In this document: piece by piece, positions 31,819-40,400 of the stretch
Position numbering within the stretch: the stretch's first letter is position 1
How the letters are laid out: the number at the start of each line of letters is the position of its first letter
Assembly (NCBI RefSeq): GCF_014873915.1
Contig: NZ_JADBEJ010000008.1
Location: 1,116,001-1,180,000, forward strand
DNA length: 64,000 bases
Direction of reading: 5' to 3'
DNA from: Amycolatopsis roodepoortensis
Lineage (GTDB): Bacteria > Actinomycetota > Actinomycetes > Mycobacteriales > Pseudonocardiaceae
Notes under the pieces: generated by a model
Told to the model about the DNA's origin: nothing
The model's database searches: none
What the model saw: only the letters and a program-made list of their open reading frames with translations
Program-made: the position numbers and the translations under genes

Positions 31819-32565
31819 TCAGACGCCGGAGTTGGTGCGGATCCAGCTACGGAAGTAGGGGACGTCCACGTAGATCGACGGCCCGGTCGCGCAGGTGCTG
31901 CTGTTGTTCCCCGCGCGGCTCGTCGCGCCGACCAGCTGCCAGACACCGTTGACCTGCTTCACCTGCGGGCCGCCCGAGTCGCCGTAGCAGGCACCCGAGT
32001 TGCCGTTGGGGTTGTTGGTGCAGATCTCGCTGGCACCGTTGATGCCGAGGCAGCGGCTGTCGGAGACGATCGAGGTGTTCAGCTCCTGGAGGTTGATCGG
32101 GGCGCCACAACCACCGCGGGTGGGGCAGGTCTGGCCCCAGCCGATGATCCGCGTCGCGGTGCCGACGGCCCCGGACGAAGCGGCGATCGTGACCGGCGCC
32201 TGCGACACCGCCGTCGAGAGACGCAGCAGCGCCAGGTCGGCGCTCGGGTGGGCGATGCGCTGGGCCACGCGGGCGACGGTGCCGCCGCTGGTGCGGTTCG
32301 TGGTGCCGACGCGCACCTGGTACGGCGTGCCACAGTGCGCCGCGGTGACCACCCAGGTCGAGCTGATCAGTGAGCCACCACACTGGTGGCCGCCGGAGCT
32401 CGACTGCTGGGACACCATGAACGAGTAGACCTGGGTCGCGTTGCCGCCGCCGACGATGTTCGGCTGGACGCCTCCGGTGGGCTCGGCCGCAGCCGCGACG
32501 CCGGAAAGCGAGAAGACGGCCGCGGCCGCCATGGCCAAGCCCATCAGTAGGGATCGTGCCTTCAT
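31819..32565 (-). CDS. Secreted trypsin-like serine protease (S1 family)
   Basis: The product is 248 aa with a Sec signal peptide (residues 1 to about 27, AAAAE cleavage). A short propeptide runs to IVGGG (about 37-41), then the catalytic triad: TAAHC (His near 71), DLALLRL (Asp) and GDSGGPQ (Ser). Six cysteines sit in S1 disulfide positions. Streptomyces trypsins have the same layout. ATG at 32565. Its 3' end abuts the truncated HTH frame, with no visible terminator. Confidence 0.92.
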   Translation of the reverse strand: MKARSLLMGLAMAAAAVFSLSGVAAAAEPTGGVQPNIVGGGNATQVYSFMVSQQSSSGGHQCGGSLISSTWVVTAAHCGTPYQVRVGTTNRTSGGTVARVAQRIAHPSADLALLRLSTAVSQAPVTIAASSGAVGTATRIIGWGQTCPTRGGCGAPINLQELNTSIVSDSRCLGINGASEICTNNPNGNSGACYGDSGGPQVKQVNGVWQLVGATSRAGNNSSTCATGPSIYVDVPYFRSWIRTNSGV

Positions 32566-32728
32566 CTGGGTTCTCCTTCGGTGTGGCCGGAAGATCCGGT
32601 GCCATGAACGCTAGGAATCGGGCACCCTGGCCAGAACCGTCGGAAGTATGTGGCGTTTAACCGTTTAGACCGTTCGGCCGGGGCGAGGCCGAGTGACCCG
32701 CCGTGGCGTGGCCTGAGAGAATCCGGGC

Positions 32729-33748
32729 GTGTCCGACGAACAGAAGCGCCCGCGCGTGCTCTCCGGGATCCAGCCCACCGCCGACTCGTTCCACCTCGGC
32801 AACTACCTGGGTGCGCTGCGGCAATGGGTGCGGCTGCAGGACACCCACGACACCTTCTACATGGTCGTCGATCTGCACGCGATCACCGTCGAGCAGGATC
32901 CGAAGGTGCTGCTGGACCGCACCCGCCGCTCGGCCGCGCAGTTGCTCGCGCTCGGCGTCGACCCGGCCCGCAGCGCGCTGTTCGTCCAGAGCCACGTGCC
33001 CGAGCACGCTCAGCTCGGCTGGGTGCTGGAGTGCCAGACGGGGTTCGGCGAAGCGAGCCGGATGACGCAGTTCAAGGACAAGGCCGCGAAGCAGGGCACC
33101 GATCGCGCCAGCGTCGGCCTGTTCACGTATCCGGTCCTGCAGGCCGCCGACATCCTGCTGTACCAGGCGAACGAGGTCCCCGTCGGTGAGGACCAGCGGC
33201 AGCACCTGGAGCTGACGCGCAACCTCGCGCAGCGGTTCAACAACCGCTACGGCAAGACGTTCACCGTGCCGGAGCCGCATATCGTCAAGGACACGGCGAA
33301 GATCTACGACCTGCAGGACCCGACCGCGAAGATGAGCAAGTCCTCGTCGACCGGCAACGGCCTGATCGAACTGCTCGAAGACCCGAAGAAGTCGGCGAAG
33401 AAGGTGCGCTCGGCGGTCACGGACACCGGCCGCGAGATCGTCTTCGACACCGAGAACAAGCCGGGCGTTTCGAACCTGCTGACGATCCTCTCCGCGCTGA
33501 CCGATCAGCCGGTCGCCGAACTCGAGAATTCCTACGAGGGCAAGGGATACGGCGACCTGAAGAAGGGCGTCGCGGAGGCCTTCGTCGACTGGGTCACGCC
33601 GGTACAGGAACGCGTCCAGTCCTATCTGGATGACGTCGCCGAGCTCGACAAGGCCTTGGCGCTCGGGGCGCAACGGGCGAGGGAAGTCGCTTCGGTGACG
33701 TTGCGGAACGTCTACGAGAACATCGGGTTCCTTCCCCCGGCAGGCTGA
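32729..33748 (+). CDS. trpS: Tryptophanyl-tRNA synthetase
   Basis: This 339-aa class I synthetase charges tRNA-Trp. It has a HIGH-equivalent FHLGNYLGALRQW (about 22-34), a YPVLQAADILLY tryptophan pocket, VGEDQRQHLELTRN, and AKMSKSS (KMSKS loop, about 202-208). The GTG start at 32729 is the natural one for this length. It is the first gene of a block (yihY, D,D-carboxypeptidase, SCO4848-type) whose order I recognise from Streptomyces. Confidence 0.96.
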   Translation: MSDEQKRPRVLSGIQPTADSFHLGNYLGALRQWVRLQDTHDTFYMVVDLHAITVEQDPKVLLDRTRRSAAQLLALGVDPARSALFVQSHVPEHAQLGWVLECQTGFGEASRMTQFKDKAAKQGTDRASVGLFTYPVLQAADILLYQANEVPVGEDQRQHLELTRNLAQRFNNRYGKTFTVPEPHIVKDTAKIYDLQDPTAKMSKSSSTGNGLIELLEDPKKSAKKVRSAVTDTGREIVFDTENKPGVSNLLTILSALTDQPVAELENSYEGKGYGDLKKGVAEAFVDWVTPVQERVQSYLDDVAELDKALALGAQRAREVASVTLRNVYENIGFLPPAG

Positions 33749-33789
33749 TTCGCGCTGCGATGTCGTCGCCGGGTGGTTAGCGTTTGACG

Positions 33790-34812
33790 GTGGCGAATGA
33801 TGACGGCGCGAAGCCGGAACAGGACAAGCTGTTACCGCGCCTGAGGCGGAAGTACGGCTGGCTCGATCACCTCATCCGGGCCAACGACGCCTTCACCGAG
33901 CGCTACGGCAACCACTACGCCGCCGCCATCACCTACTTCAGCGTGCTTTCGGTGATCCCGATCCTGATGGTCGCCTTCGCGGTCCTCAAGATCGTGCTGG
34001 CGGGCGACCAGGTGGTGACGAACCAGCTCGTCGACGGCATCAAGAAGTCGGTCCCGGAAGGGCTGAGCGATCTCGTCGGCAGCATCATCAAGGCGGCGCT
34101 GGACTCCGGCGGCGGCATCGGGGTGTTCGGCCTGCTGCTGGCGCTGTACTCGGGCGTCGGCTGGATGACCAATCTGCGTGACGCGCTGACCGCCCAATGG
34201 GGTCAGGAAAAGCAGCAGTTGCCGCTGGTGTCGACGACGATCAAGGACCTGCTGTCCCTCGTGGGGCTCGGTCTCGCGCTGGTGGTCTCGTTCGGCCTCA
34301 CCGCGGCGGGCAGTGGTGTCGGGCGGTTCCTGCTCGAACTGGTCGGGCTCGAGAACCAGGGCTGGGCCGTGTTCCTGTTGAAGGTCGCGACGATCCTGCT
34401 CGGCCTGCTCGCGAACACCCTCGTCTTCCTGTGGGTCATCGCGAGGCTGCCGCGTGAGCACGTCGCGCTCCGCAGCGCGGTCAAGGGCGCGATCTTCGCC
34501 GCGGTCGGGTTCATCGTGCTCCAGCAGGCCGCGACCCTCTACCTCGGCAGCGTCACGAAATCGCCGGCGTTCACGTTGTTCGGCCCGGTGATCGGCCTGC
34601 TCGTGTTCGCGAACCTCGTTTCGCGGTTCCTGCTCTTCGTCACCGCGTGGACGGCGACGGCGAAGGAGAACCTGAAGACGGTCGTCGAGCCGCCGCCCCC
34701 GGTGCTGATCCACCCGAGGGTGACCGTCCAGCAGGGGCCGGGACTCGGCGCCGTCGGCGGGGCTTTCGCGACCGGCGCGCTGCTGGGCTGGCTCGGCCGC
34801 CGCAAGTCCTGA
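33790..34812 (+). CDS. YihY/BrkB-family inner-membrane protein
   Basis: The product is about 340 aa (GTG 33790; TTG 33784 is also possible). The core has six membrane spans with the YGNHYAAAITYFSVLSVIPILMV opening, LYSGVGWMTNLRDALTAQW and an LPREHVALRSAVKGAIFAAVGFIVLQ motif. YihY proteins, once called RNase BN, are membrane proteins of unknown transport role. The C-terminal tail is cytosolic and ends in a Gly-rich segment and LGRRKS. Confidence 0.88.
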   Translation: MANDDGAKPEQDKLLPRLRRKYGWLDHLIRANDAFTERYGNHYAAAITYFSVLSVIPILMVAFAVLKIVLAGDQVVTNQLVDGIKKSVPEGLSDLVGSIIKAALDSGGGIGVFGLLLALYSGVGWMTNLRDALTAQWGQEKQQLPLVSTTIKDLLSLVGLGLALVVSFGLTAAGSGVGRFLLELVGLENQGWAVFLLKVATILLGLLANTLVFLWVIARLPREHVALRSAVKGAIFAAVGFIVLQQAATLYLGSVTKSPAFTLFGPVIGLLVFANLVSRFLLFVTAWTATAKENLKTVVEPPPPVLIHPRVTVQQGPGLGAVGGAFATGALLGWLGRRKS

Positions 34813-34814
34813 CG

Positions 34815-36053
34815 TTATTCGTCCGCCATGGCCTTCTTGCGCTGGTGGCCGATGACGAACGACGCCACGATGATCAGGAAGACCACCAGCGTGATGATCC
34901 ACCCCGTCACGCCGAACGGGTCTTCGGCCGCGGCCGCGGCTCCGCTGTTCGACGCGCCGTCGGCGTTCGGCGCGGCGTTGGCCGGGTCGGCGTTCACGGC
35001 TTCCGGCGACCGGTATTCGATGCGCCCCACCGATTCGGCCTTGGCCTCGCGCAGCGCGATGCCGTAGTCGAGGAGCTTCGCGGCCTGTTCGGTGACCCGG
35101 GTCGGGCGCTGCTCGGCGCGCAGCATCACGACCCCGACCCGGTGACCGTTCCGGAGCGCGCTGCCGGCGTAGGTGTGGCGCGCGTCGTCGGTGAAGCCGG
35201 TCTTCCCGCCGGTGAACCCGGGATAGCTGCCGAGGAGCTTGTTGTCGTTGTAGATCGTGACGACCGGTTTCCCGCCGGTGGCCGGGACTTCGAAGCTCTT
35301 GGTCTTGACCACCTTGGCGAATTCGGGGTTCTTCATCGCGTAGTGGAAGATCAGGCTCATGTCGTAGGCGGAGGTCGACATGCCGGGGCCGTCGAGCCCG
35401 GACGGTGTCGCGGCCCGGGTGTCGGTGGCACCGATGCGGGTGGCCAGCGCGTTCATCTTCGCCAGCGTCGCGTCCAGGCCGCCGAGCACGGTGGAGAGCG
35501 CGTGCGCCGCGTCGTTGCCCGAGTGCATCAGCAGTCCGTGCAGCAGCTGGTCCACTGTGTACTGGCCGCCGGCGCCGATGCCCATGCAGGTGCACTCCTG
35601 CTCGGCGTCCTCCTTGGTCGCCACGACGGTCTTCCCCGGCGGGAGCTCGGTGACCACGACCAGCCCGAGCAGGACCTTGATCAGTGACGCCGGACGCTGG
35701 CGGGCGTGCGGATCCTTCGCCGCGATGACGTCACCGGTTTCGAGATCCTGCAGCACCCACGCCGCGGAGGTGTTCCCCTCGGGCGGGTTCAGCGCGCGCT
35801 TCGGGAGCACGAGCCCGCATTCGGCCATCCGGTCGCCGCCGACCGGGACCGGCGGCACCGGCAGCGGCGCCGGGGCGGCCTCGCCGGGGCGCGGCTTCTC
35901 GGAGGTGTCGACGGGCGGGGGAGGCGTGACCTTGTTCGCGCACGGCTGCGCCTGGGTTGGTGGCTTCGGGGTGGCTGTGGCCACCGGCGTCACCGCGAGG
36001 GCGAGCACACCGGAAACGAGGACCAGGAGCAACCGGGAGATAGCGCTGTGCAC
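34815..36053 (-). CDS. D-alanyl-D-alanine carboxypeptidase (PBP5/DacB-like)
   Basis: The product is about 412 aa (GTG 36053; ATG 36086 is the main alternative). An N-terminal signal or anchor segment, a Pro-rich stretch, then the peptidase domain with SLIK (SxxK), HSGNDAA (SxN) and GGKTGFT (KTG) motifs, followed by a linker and a C-terminal membrane span (FGVTGWIITLVVFLIIVASFVIG). It trims muropeptide D-Ala from the outside of the membrane. Convergent with yihY, 2 bp apart; divergent from the SCO4848-type gene, 43 bp apart. Confidence 0.9.
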   Translation of the reverse strand: MHSAISRLLLVLVSGVLALAVTPVATATPKPPTQAQPCANKVTPPPPVDTSEKPRPGEAAPAPLPVPPVPVGGDRMAECGLVLPKRALNPPEGNTSAAWVLQDLETGDVIAAKDPHARQRPASLIKVLLGLVVVTELPPGKTVVATKEDAEQECTCMGIGAGGQYTVDQLLHGLLMHSGNDAAHALSTVLGGLDATLAKMNALATRIGATDTRAATPSGLDGPGMSTSAYDMSLIFHYAMKNPEFAKVVKTKSFEVPATGGKPVVTIYNDNKLLGSYPGFTGGKTGFTDDARHTYAGSALRNGHRVGVVMLRAEQRPTRVTEQAAKLLDYGIALREAKAESVGRIEYRSPEAVNADPANAAPNADGASNSGAAAAAEDPFGVTGWIITLVVFLIIVASFVIGHQRKKAMADE

Positions 36054-36096
36054 CCGAGCAATGTAGCGTCGCCGGGCTCGCTGCATACTCAGGGGC

Positions 36097-36351
36097 ATGC
36101 GCATTTCGCGAGGTACTTCGATGTTCCTGCTGGGTTTCGGCGTGTGGTCGTGGATCATCTGGATCACGTTCGCCAAGAACCTCTGGGACAGTGACCGCGC
36201 CTGGGCCGCGGACGGCTCGCCGACGGCCTACTTCATCGTGCACGCGGTGCTGACGGTCGTCTCGTTCGTGCTCGGCACCATCATCGGGCTCATCGGTCTG
36301 CGCACGCTTCGTGGCGCCAAGTCACGGGACGCGGAGAAGGCTGACGCCTGA
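36097..36351 (+). CDS. SCO4848-family small membrane protein
   Basis: This 84-aa protein has two membrane spans and the SWFLL-like FLLGFGVWSWIIWITFAKNLW plus HAVLTVVSFVLGTIIGLIGLR pattern that defines the SCO4848 family of actinobacteria. Function unknown. ATG at 36097; it diverges from the carboxypeptidase gene, which is its neighbour in Streptomyces too. Confidence 0.88.
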   Translation: MRISRGTSMFLLGFGVWSWIIWITFAKNLWDSDRAWAADGSPTAYFIVHAVLTVVSFVLGTIIGLIGLRTLRGAKSRDAEKADA

Positions 36352-36430
36352 TCGGGTTTTGTCGTCCTTTTGACGGTGTTGGGCGGGGTCCGGCTCGCTT
36401 ACGTTCACTCCACCGAATCATGGAGGTGGA

Positions 36431-37843
36431 ATGTCCCGGATCAGACGCCTGCTCGTCCCCGCGCTCGTCGCGGCGGCGGCGGGAAGCGTGTTCTCGGCTC
36501 CGTCGGCGAGCGCCGCGCCCGCGCCGCAGTGCGACACCGCGAGCGCCCCGTTCAACTACGTGGTGCTCTACGACCCGCGCACCCCGGAGCGCAAGGTCGA
36601 CAACGAGCTGCGCGCCAAGTGCGGCGAGAAGGTCGCGTACTACCCGGAGATCGGGGTCGCGGTGGCGACCTCGCGCAACGCCGACTTCCAGGCGAAGATC
36701 GGCGTCTTCCGCGCCTATTCGGGCGGCCGTGACGTCGCGTTCCCGCCCGCGGCCACCACCCGCTCGACCCGCTCCGCCGTGGTCGACACCAAGGAGAACG
36801 AAGAGACCACCAGCGTCGCCGTCGAGCAGGACCTGTCGGCCCAGCAGTGGGACATGCGGGCGATCCAGGCTCCCGAGGCGAACAAGATCTCCGGCGGCAG
36901 CCGCTCGGTGACAGTCGGCGTGCTGGACTCGGGCATCGAGCCCACCCACCCCGCGCTGAAGGCGGCCCTCGACCCGAAGGTGTCGGCGGGCTGCAACAGC
37001 GGCGCGCCCGACACCACGCCCGCCGCGTGGGCACCCACGAACTCCGACCACGGCACGCACGTCGCCGGCACGATCGCGGGCAAGGACGCCGCGCGCGGCT
37101 TCACGGGCGTGGCGCCCGGCGTCAAGCTGGCGTCGGTGAAGGTCGTGAACGACGACGGCCTGATCCTCCCCGAGGCCGCGGTGTGCGGGTTCATGTGGGC
37201 GGCGAAGCACCGCTTCCCGGTCACGAACAACAGCTACTACATCGACCCGGGCATGTTCTACTGCTCGAAGGAGCCGGGCGACGCGGCCGCGTTCGAGGCC
37301 GTCCGCCGCGCGGTGACCTACTCGACCGGCCGTGGCGTGCTGAACGTCGCCGCCGCCGGCAACAGCGGTTTCGACCCGGACAAGCAGACCACCGACCCGA
37401 ACCGCCCGCACCCGGTCGACACGAGCTGCGGCATCCTGCCCAAGGCCATCGACGGCGTCGTCAACGTCTCGGCCATCGGCTACGCGGGCACGAAGTCGTC
37501 GTACAGCAACTACGGTGACGACGTTTCGGTCACCGCCCCCGGCGGCGACCGCGCCCAGCTTCCGCCTGAGGGCCAGGGTGTCGGTTGCCCGCTGTCGACC
37601 ATCTTCAACGGCGGTTACGGCGCCAAGTGCGGCACCTCGATGGCGTCCCCGCACGCCGCCGGTGTCGCCGCGCTGCTGGCGTCCCGCTACCGCCACGCTT
37701 CGCCGCGGCTGCTGACCTGGCTGCTGGAGCACCAGGCGGACACGGTCCCCTGCGGAACCGCGGCGCCGGTCTGTGAAGGCCCGGCGAAGGACAACTCGTA
37801 CTACGGCCACGGCCGCGTCAACGCCCTGGACGCGGTGAAGTAG
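36431..37843 (+). CDS. Secreted S8 (subtilisin-family) peptidase
   Basis: The product is 470 aa with a Sec signal peptide (ASA-AP near residue 30), an inhibitor_I9-like propeptide region (about 40-100) and a subtilase domain. The triad is D166 (VLDSG), H207 (DHGTHVAG) and S403 (GTSMASPH), with AAAGNSG for the oxyanion Asn. The cysteines suggest extracellular disulfides. ATG at 36431 has GGAGGTGGA immediately upstream. A strong hairpin terminator follows the stop. Confidence 0.93.
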   Translation: MSRIRRLLVPALVAAAAGSVFSAPSASAAPAPQCDTASAPFNYVVLYDPRTPERKVDNELRAKCGEKVAYYPEIGVAVATSRNADFQAKIGVFRAYSGGRDVAFPPAATTRSTRSAVVDTKENEETTSVAVEQDLSAQQWDMRAIQAPEANKISGGSRSVTVGVLDSGIEPTHPALKAALDPKVSAGCNSGAPDTTPAAWAPTNSDHGTHVAGTIAGKDAARGFTGVAPGVKLASVKVVNDDGLILPEAAVCGFMWAAKHRFPVTNNSYYIDPGMFYCSKEPGDAAAFEAVRRAVTYSTGRGVLNVAAAGNSGFDPDKQTTDPNRPHPVDTSCGILPKAIDGVVNVSAIGYAGTKSSYSNYGDDVSVTAPGGDRAQLPPEGQGVGCPLSTIFNGGYGAKCGTSMASPHAAGVAALLASRYRHASPRLLTWLLEHQADTVPCGTAAPVCEGPAKDNSYYGHGRVNALDAVK

Positions 37844-37856
37844 TTTCGCGCGTTCG

Positions 37857-37890
37857 CCGGGGCCGGTCCACGTTCGTGGGCCGGCCCCGG
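37857..37890 (+). terminator. Hairpin terminator after the S8 peptidase gene
   Basis: A 15-bp stem (CCGGGGCCGG...CCAC paired with GTGG...CCGGCCCCGG, one T-G wobble) with a GTTC loop, 13 bp after the stop and followed by TTTCGTTTCG. It is the most classical intrinsic terminator in the window. Confidence 0.88.
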
Positions 37891-37974
37891 TTTCGTTTCG
37901 GGAACTTTCGCCGGATTCGCGATGGGGGTCGTTCTCGCTACGTTATGAGCACCTTCGACAGTGGGGAGTTCACG

Positions 37975-39192
37975 ATGTCGTTGTCCGGTCGGTTGGTTCC
38001 CGTGGTGGTGGGGCTGGCGATGCTCCCGCTCGTCAGCGCGCCCACGGCGGTGGCGGCGCCGGTGGCGCCCTGTAGCGAGGAACCGCGGGAGTTGCCCATC
38101 AACGAGTTCACCGACTATCGCGAGATGGTGCGGGAGCTCGGGCGACTCGAACGGGTGAGCCAAGGGCGGGTGAAGGTCAAGGAGGTCGGGCGGTCGAACC
38201 GCGGCCGGGTGATCCATCAGGCGACCGTGGGGACCGGGCCGAAGGTGTTCGTGGTCTCCAGCGAGATCCACGGGAACGAGAAGACCGGCACCGACGCCCT
38301 GCTGCGCATCCTCGATTACCTCGGCACGTCGGACTCGCGGGACGCCGAGCGGCTGCGGAAGACCATCACCTTCGTCGCGGTGCCGAAGCTGAACCCGGAC
38401 GGCGCCGAACTCGACCGGCGCGGCAACGACCTGTCGTGGGCCGAGGTGCAGCGGAAGTTCCCCCAGCTGAAGGACCGGCCGCCCACCTGGAACTACCTCA
38501 GAGACGTCCTCCAGGGCGACGACTACCGCAAGCGGCCGGGATTCGACGTCAACCGCGACTTCAATCCCGAGCTGAACTACGTCCCGCGCGCGGAGGACGT
38601 CCCGGGCGCGCCGAATCAGCCGGGCTGGTTCATCACGCCGGAGGCGCGGGCGCTGCGTTCGGTGTACCTGGAGCAGACCGCTTCGCGGGGGAAGGTGCCC
38701 GACGTCTACGTCGATCTGCACCACCAAGGCGCCTGCGTCCGGCAGGAAGGTAGTGACCGGCTGCTCGACGTCGGCATCGACTACCCGCCGCTGCCCGACA
38801 AGTTCTTCGAGCCCGGCCAGAAGTACGCGAAGTACCGCGACGTGTACACAAAGGACGAATCGCGGCAGCTGGCGATCAGCGCCTTCAACGGGATGACGTC
38901 GCGCGGCTTCGTCGGGGCGCGGTATCCGCACGCGCCGGACCGGGATCTCCCGGGGCAGGCGCGGTGTTCGTTCGCTTTGAACGGGACCGGGACGGTGCTG
39001 TTCGAGGTGCGCGGGCAGACGCAGACGCTCGGGCAGCAGCACCGGGAGCGTTTCACGCGCGCGGTGATGGCGGGGCTTTACAACATGCTGCGGGACGTGA
39101 GCACGGGGGCTGTCGGGTACATCGACCCGGAGGCTTTCGACCGGCTGCCCGGCACCGCCGACTCCGCCGCCCTGGGGCGGGTCCTGGAGTAG
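37975..39192 (+). CDS. Secreted M14-family zinc carboxypeptidase
   Basis: The product is 405 aa with a Sec signal peptide (VAAPVAP cleavage near residue 30). M14 zinc ligands appear in VSSEIHGNEKTG (HxxE), and DVYVDLHHQG (last His); VLFEVRGQTQTLG holds the catalytic Glu. It cleaves C-terminal residues from peptides outside the cell. ATG at 37975 with GGGGAG upstream is preferred to the frame start at 37945. A palindrome at 39221 ends the unit. Confidence 0.85.
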   Translation: MSLSGRLVPVVVGLAMLPLVSAPTAVAAPVAPCSEEPRELPINEFTDYREMVRELGRLERVSQGRVKVKEVGRSNRGRVIHQATVGTGPKVFVVSSEIHGNEKTGTDALLRILDYLGTSDSRDAERLRKTITFVAVPKLNPDGAELDRRGNDLSWAEVQRKFPQLKDRPPTWNYLRDVLQGDDYRKRPGFDVNRDFNPELNYVPRAEDVPGAPNQPGWFITPEARALRSVYLEQTASRGKVPDVYVDLHHQGACVRQEGSDRLLDVGIDYPPLPDKFFEPGQKYAKYRDVYTKDESRQLAISAFNGMTSRGFVGARYPHAPDRDLPGQARCSFALNGTGTVLFEVRGQTQTLGQQHRERFTRAVMAGLYNMLRDVSTGAVGYIDPEAFDRLPGTADSAALGRVLE

Positions 39193-39220
39193 CGGCTTTC
39201 CGCTGAAGTCCTCCGGTAGC

Positions 39221-39271
39221 GCGTGAAGGCCCCCTTCCCTCGGCTCAGCCGAGGGAAGGGGGCCTTCACGC
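39221..39271. repeat. GTGAAGGCCCCC palindrome, 51 bp
   Basis: Two 25-bp exact arms (starting GCGTGAAGGCCCCC) around a single C, lying between the convergent M14 and endonuclease-like genes. The TGA stop of the minus-strand gene (39266-39268) is inside the right arm. Confidence 0.92.
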
Positions 39272-40237
39272 GGCATCCGCGTCGGCGACGTGGACTGCGG
39301 GTCGCGGGCGAGCAGAGGCGACCTCGTGTGCGGCGATCAGCTCACCGACCACGCCGATCGGATCGTCTCTGAGCCGAGACGGAAGTGTCTGCACGAGGAG
39401 GATGCCCGAGGCCGTGTAACGCGCGTTCCGGTTCAACGTTCGTGAGTAGTCGGCCCGCCTGAAGTGGAAGTCGAACGAGTCGATTTCCCAAGCGAGGCCG
39501 ATGTCGTCCCACCAGGCGTCCGGGCGACCCAGGTATTTGCCGTGCTGATCGAAGACTTTGCAGTTCCAATGGCTCGGTGGCGTGGGCAAACGAAGGCTGA
39601 GCGCGTGTGCTCGGGATTCCGCCATTGAACGGATATCGATCCAGCTCGACAGCAGCCGGCGGGGAATCGCGGTTCCTCGTTGCGTGCCGCGATCGAGTTC
39701 TCGAAGGAGTGCAGACGGTGAGCAGTGGCCACTTTGGACCGCTTCGATCAGTATTTCCTCCACAGGGCCGGTTTCACGAAGCCGCCGGACGGCATCTGTG
39801 GTCGCGCGGATCAGCGGCGCCGCCGGTACCTCACCGATCATCCTTGGTTCCGGGTATCGGAGTGTCCGCTCCGTAGTGACGAAGCCGGTACTGCGGACCT
39901 TCCGGTCATGAGGGATCAACATGTGCAGGTCGCCGCCTGTAGGGAGCGCCGCAGGGCGTAATCCGTGTAGACGACAGGCGGCGACGCCGGTGAGCATGCT
40001 TTTGGCGCCGCTGTAGAGCAGTGCGGCGGTGATCAGTTCGTCGGGTTTTGGTTCGGTGTTGTGCAAGAGCACGATCCCCGGTAGCGGACGTTGCCAAGGG
40101 CCGCCTGGTAGACAGCGCGCGTAGATCGTGCTGCTGCTCATCTCCTCCGACTCGAGGTCGGCGACCCGAATGACACCATTGCGGCTTCTCGCGAGCAGCA
40201 GTTCGGGATGCTGGGCCCATCTCCCCCTGTTGACCAT
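39266..40237 (-). CDS. Protein with AbiEi-like winged-helix N-terminus and Vsr/DUF559-like C-terminus
   Basis: The product is 323 aa. The N-terminal half (VNRGRWAQHPELLLARSRNGVIRVADLESEEMSSSTIYARCLPGG) resembles the AbiEi-type antitoxin winged helix, and the C-terminal third has a WDDIGLAWEIDSFDFHFRRADYSRTLNRNARY stretch like Vsr/DUF559 nucleases, with Asp and Glu in a possible catalytic place. Such stand-alone genes are abundant in actinobacteria; function unknown. ATG at 40237. Its stop is inside the 39221 palindrome, and two DnaA-box-like sites lie upstream. Confidence 0.6.
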   Translation of the reverse strand: MVNRGRWAQHPELLLARSRNGVIRVADLESEEMSSSTIYARCLPGGPWQRPLPGIVLLHNTEPKPDELITAALLYSGAKSMLTGVAACRLHGLRPAALPTGGDLHMLIPHDRKVRSTGFVTTERTLRYPEPRMIGEVPAAPLIRATTDAVRRLRETGPVEEILIEAVQSGHCSPSALLRELDRGTQRGTAIPRRLLSSWIDIRSMAESRAHALSLRLPTPPSHWNCKVFDQHGKYLGRPDAWWDDIGLAWEIDSFDFHFRRADYSRTLNRNARYTASGILLVQTLPSRLRDDPIGVVGELIAAHEVASARPRPAVHVADADAA

Positions 40238-40291
40238 GAGGATCAGGATGGGCGCGGCATCACCGATCGCGCCAGACGCTTTTCCTGGCCC

Positions 40292-40318
40292 TGTGGATAA
40301 CTGGCTCCTTGTGGATAA
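40292..40318. promoter_or_regulatory. Two DnaA-box-like sites
   Basis: TGTGGATAA occurs at 40292-40300 and 40310-40318, both in the same orientation with start-to-start spacing of 18 bp. TTATCCACA is the classical DnaA box. They lie between the 39266-40237 gene start and the sdhB terminator palindrome. Confidence 0.6.
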
Positions 40319-40326
40319 CTTCTGAA

Positions 40327-40381
40327 GCGCGTGAAGGCCCCCTTCCCTCGGCTCAGCCGAGGGAAGGGGGCCTTCACGCGC
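40327..40381. repeat. GTGAAGGCCCCC palindrome, 55 bp, after sdhB
   Basis: Two 27-bp exact arms (GCGCGTGAAGGCCCCC) around a single C, 20 bp beyond the sdhB stop. It is the likely terminator of the sdhCDAB operon. Confidence 0.92.
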
Positions 40382-40400
40382 AAAGCGCTCGCAGTAAGCG

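Noticed and set aside
31807..32373. Continuation of the 31519 regulator frame
   Set aside because: Lies antisense to the trypsin gene and reads as low-complexity Gly/Ala/Arg sequence.
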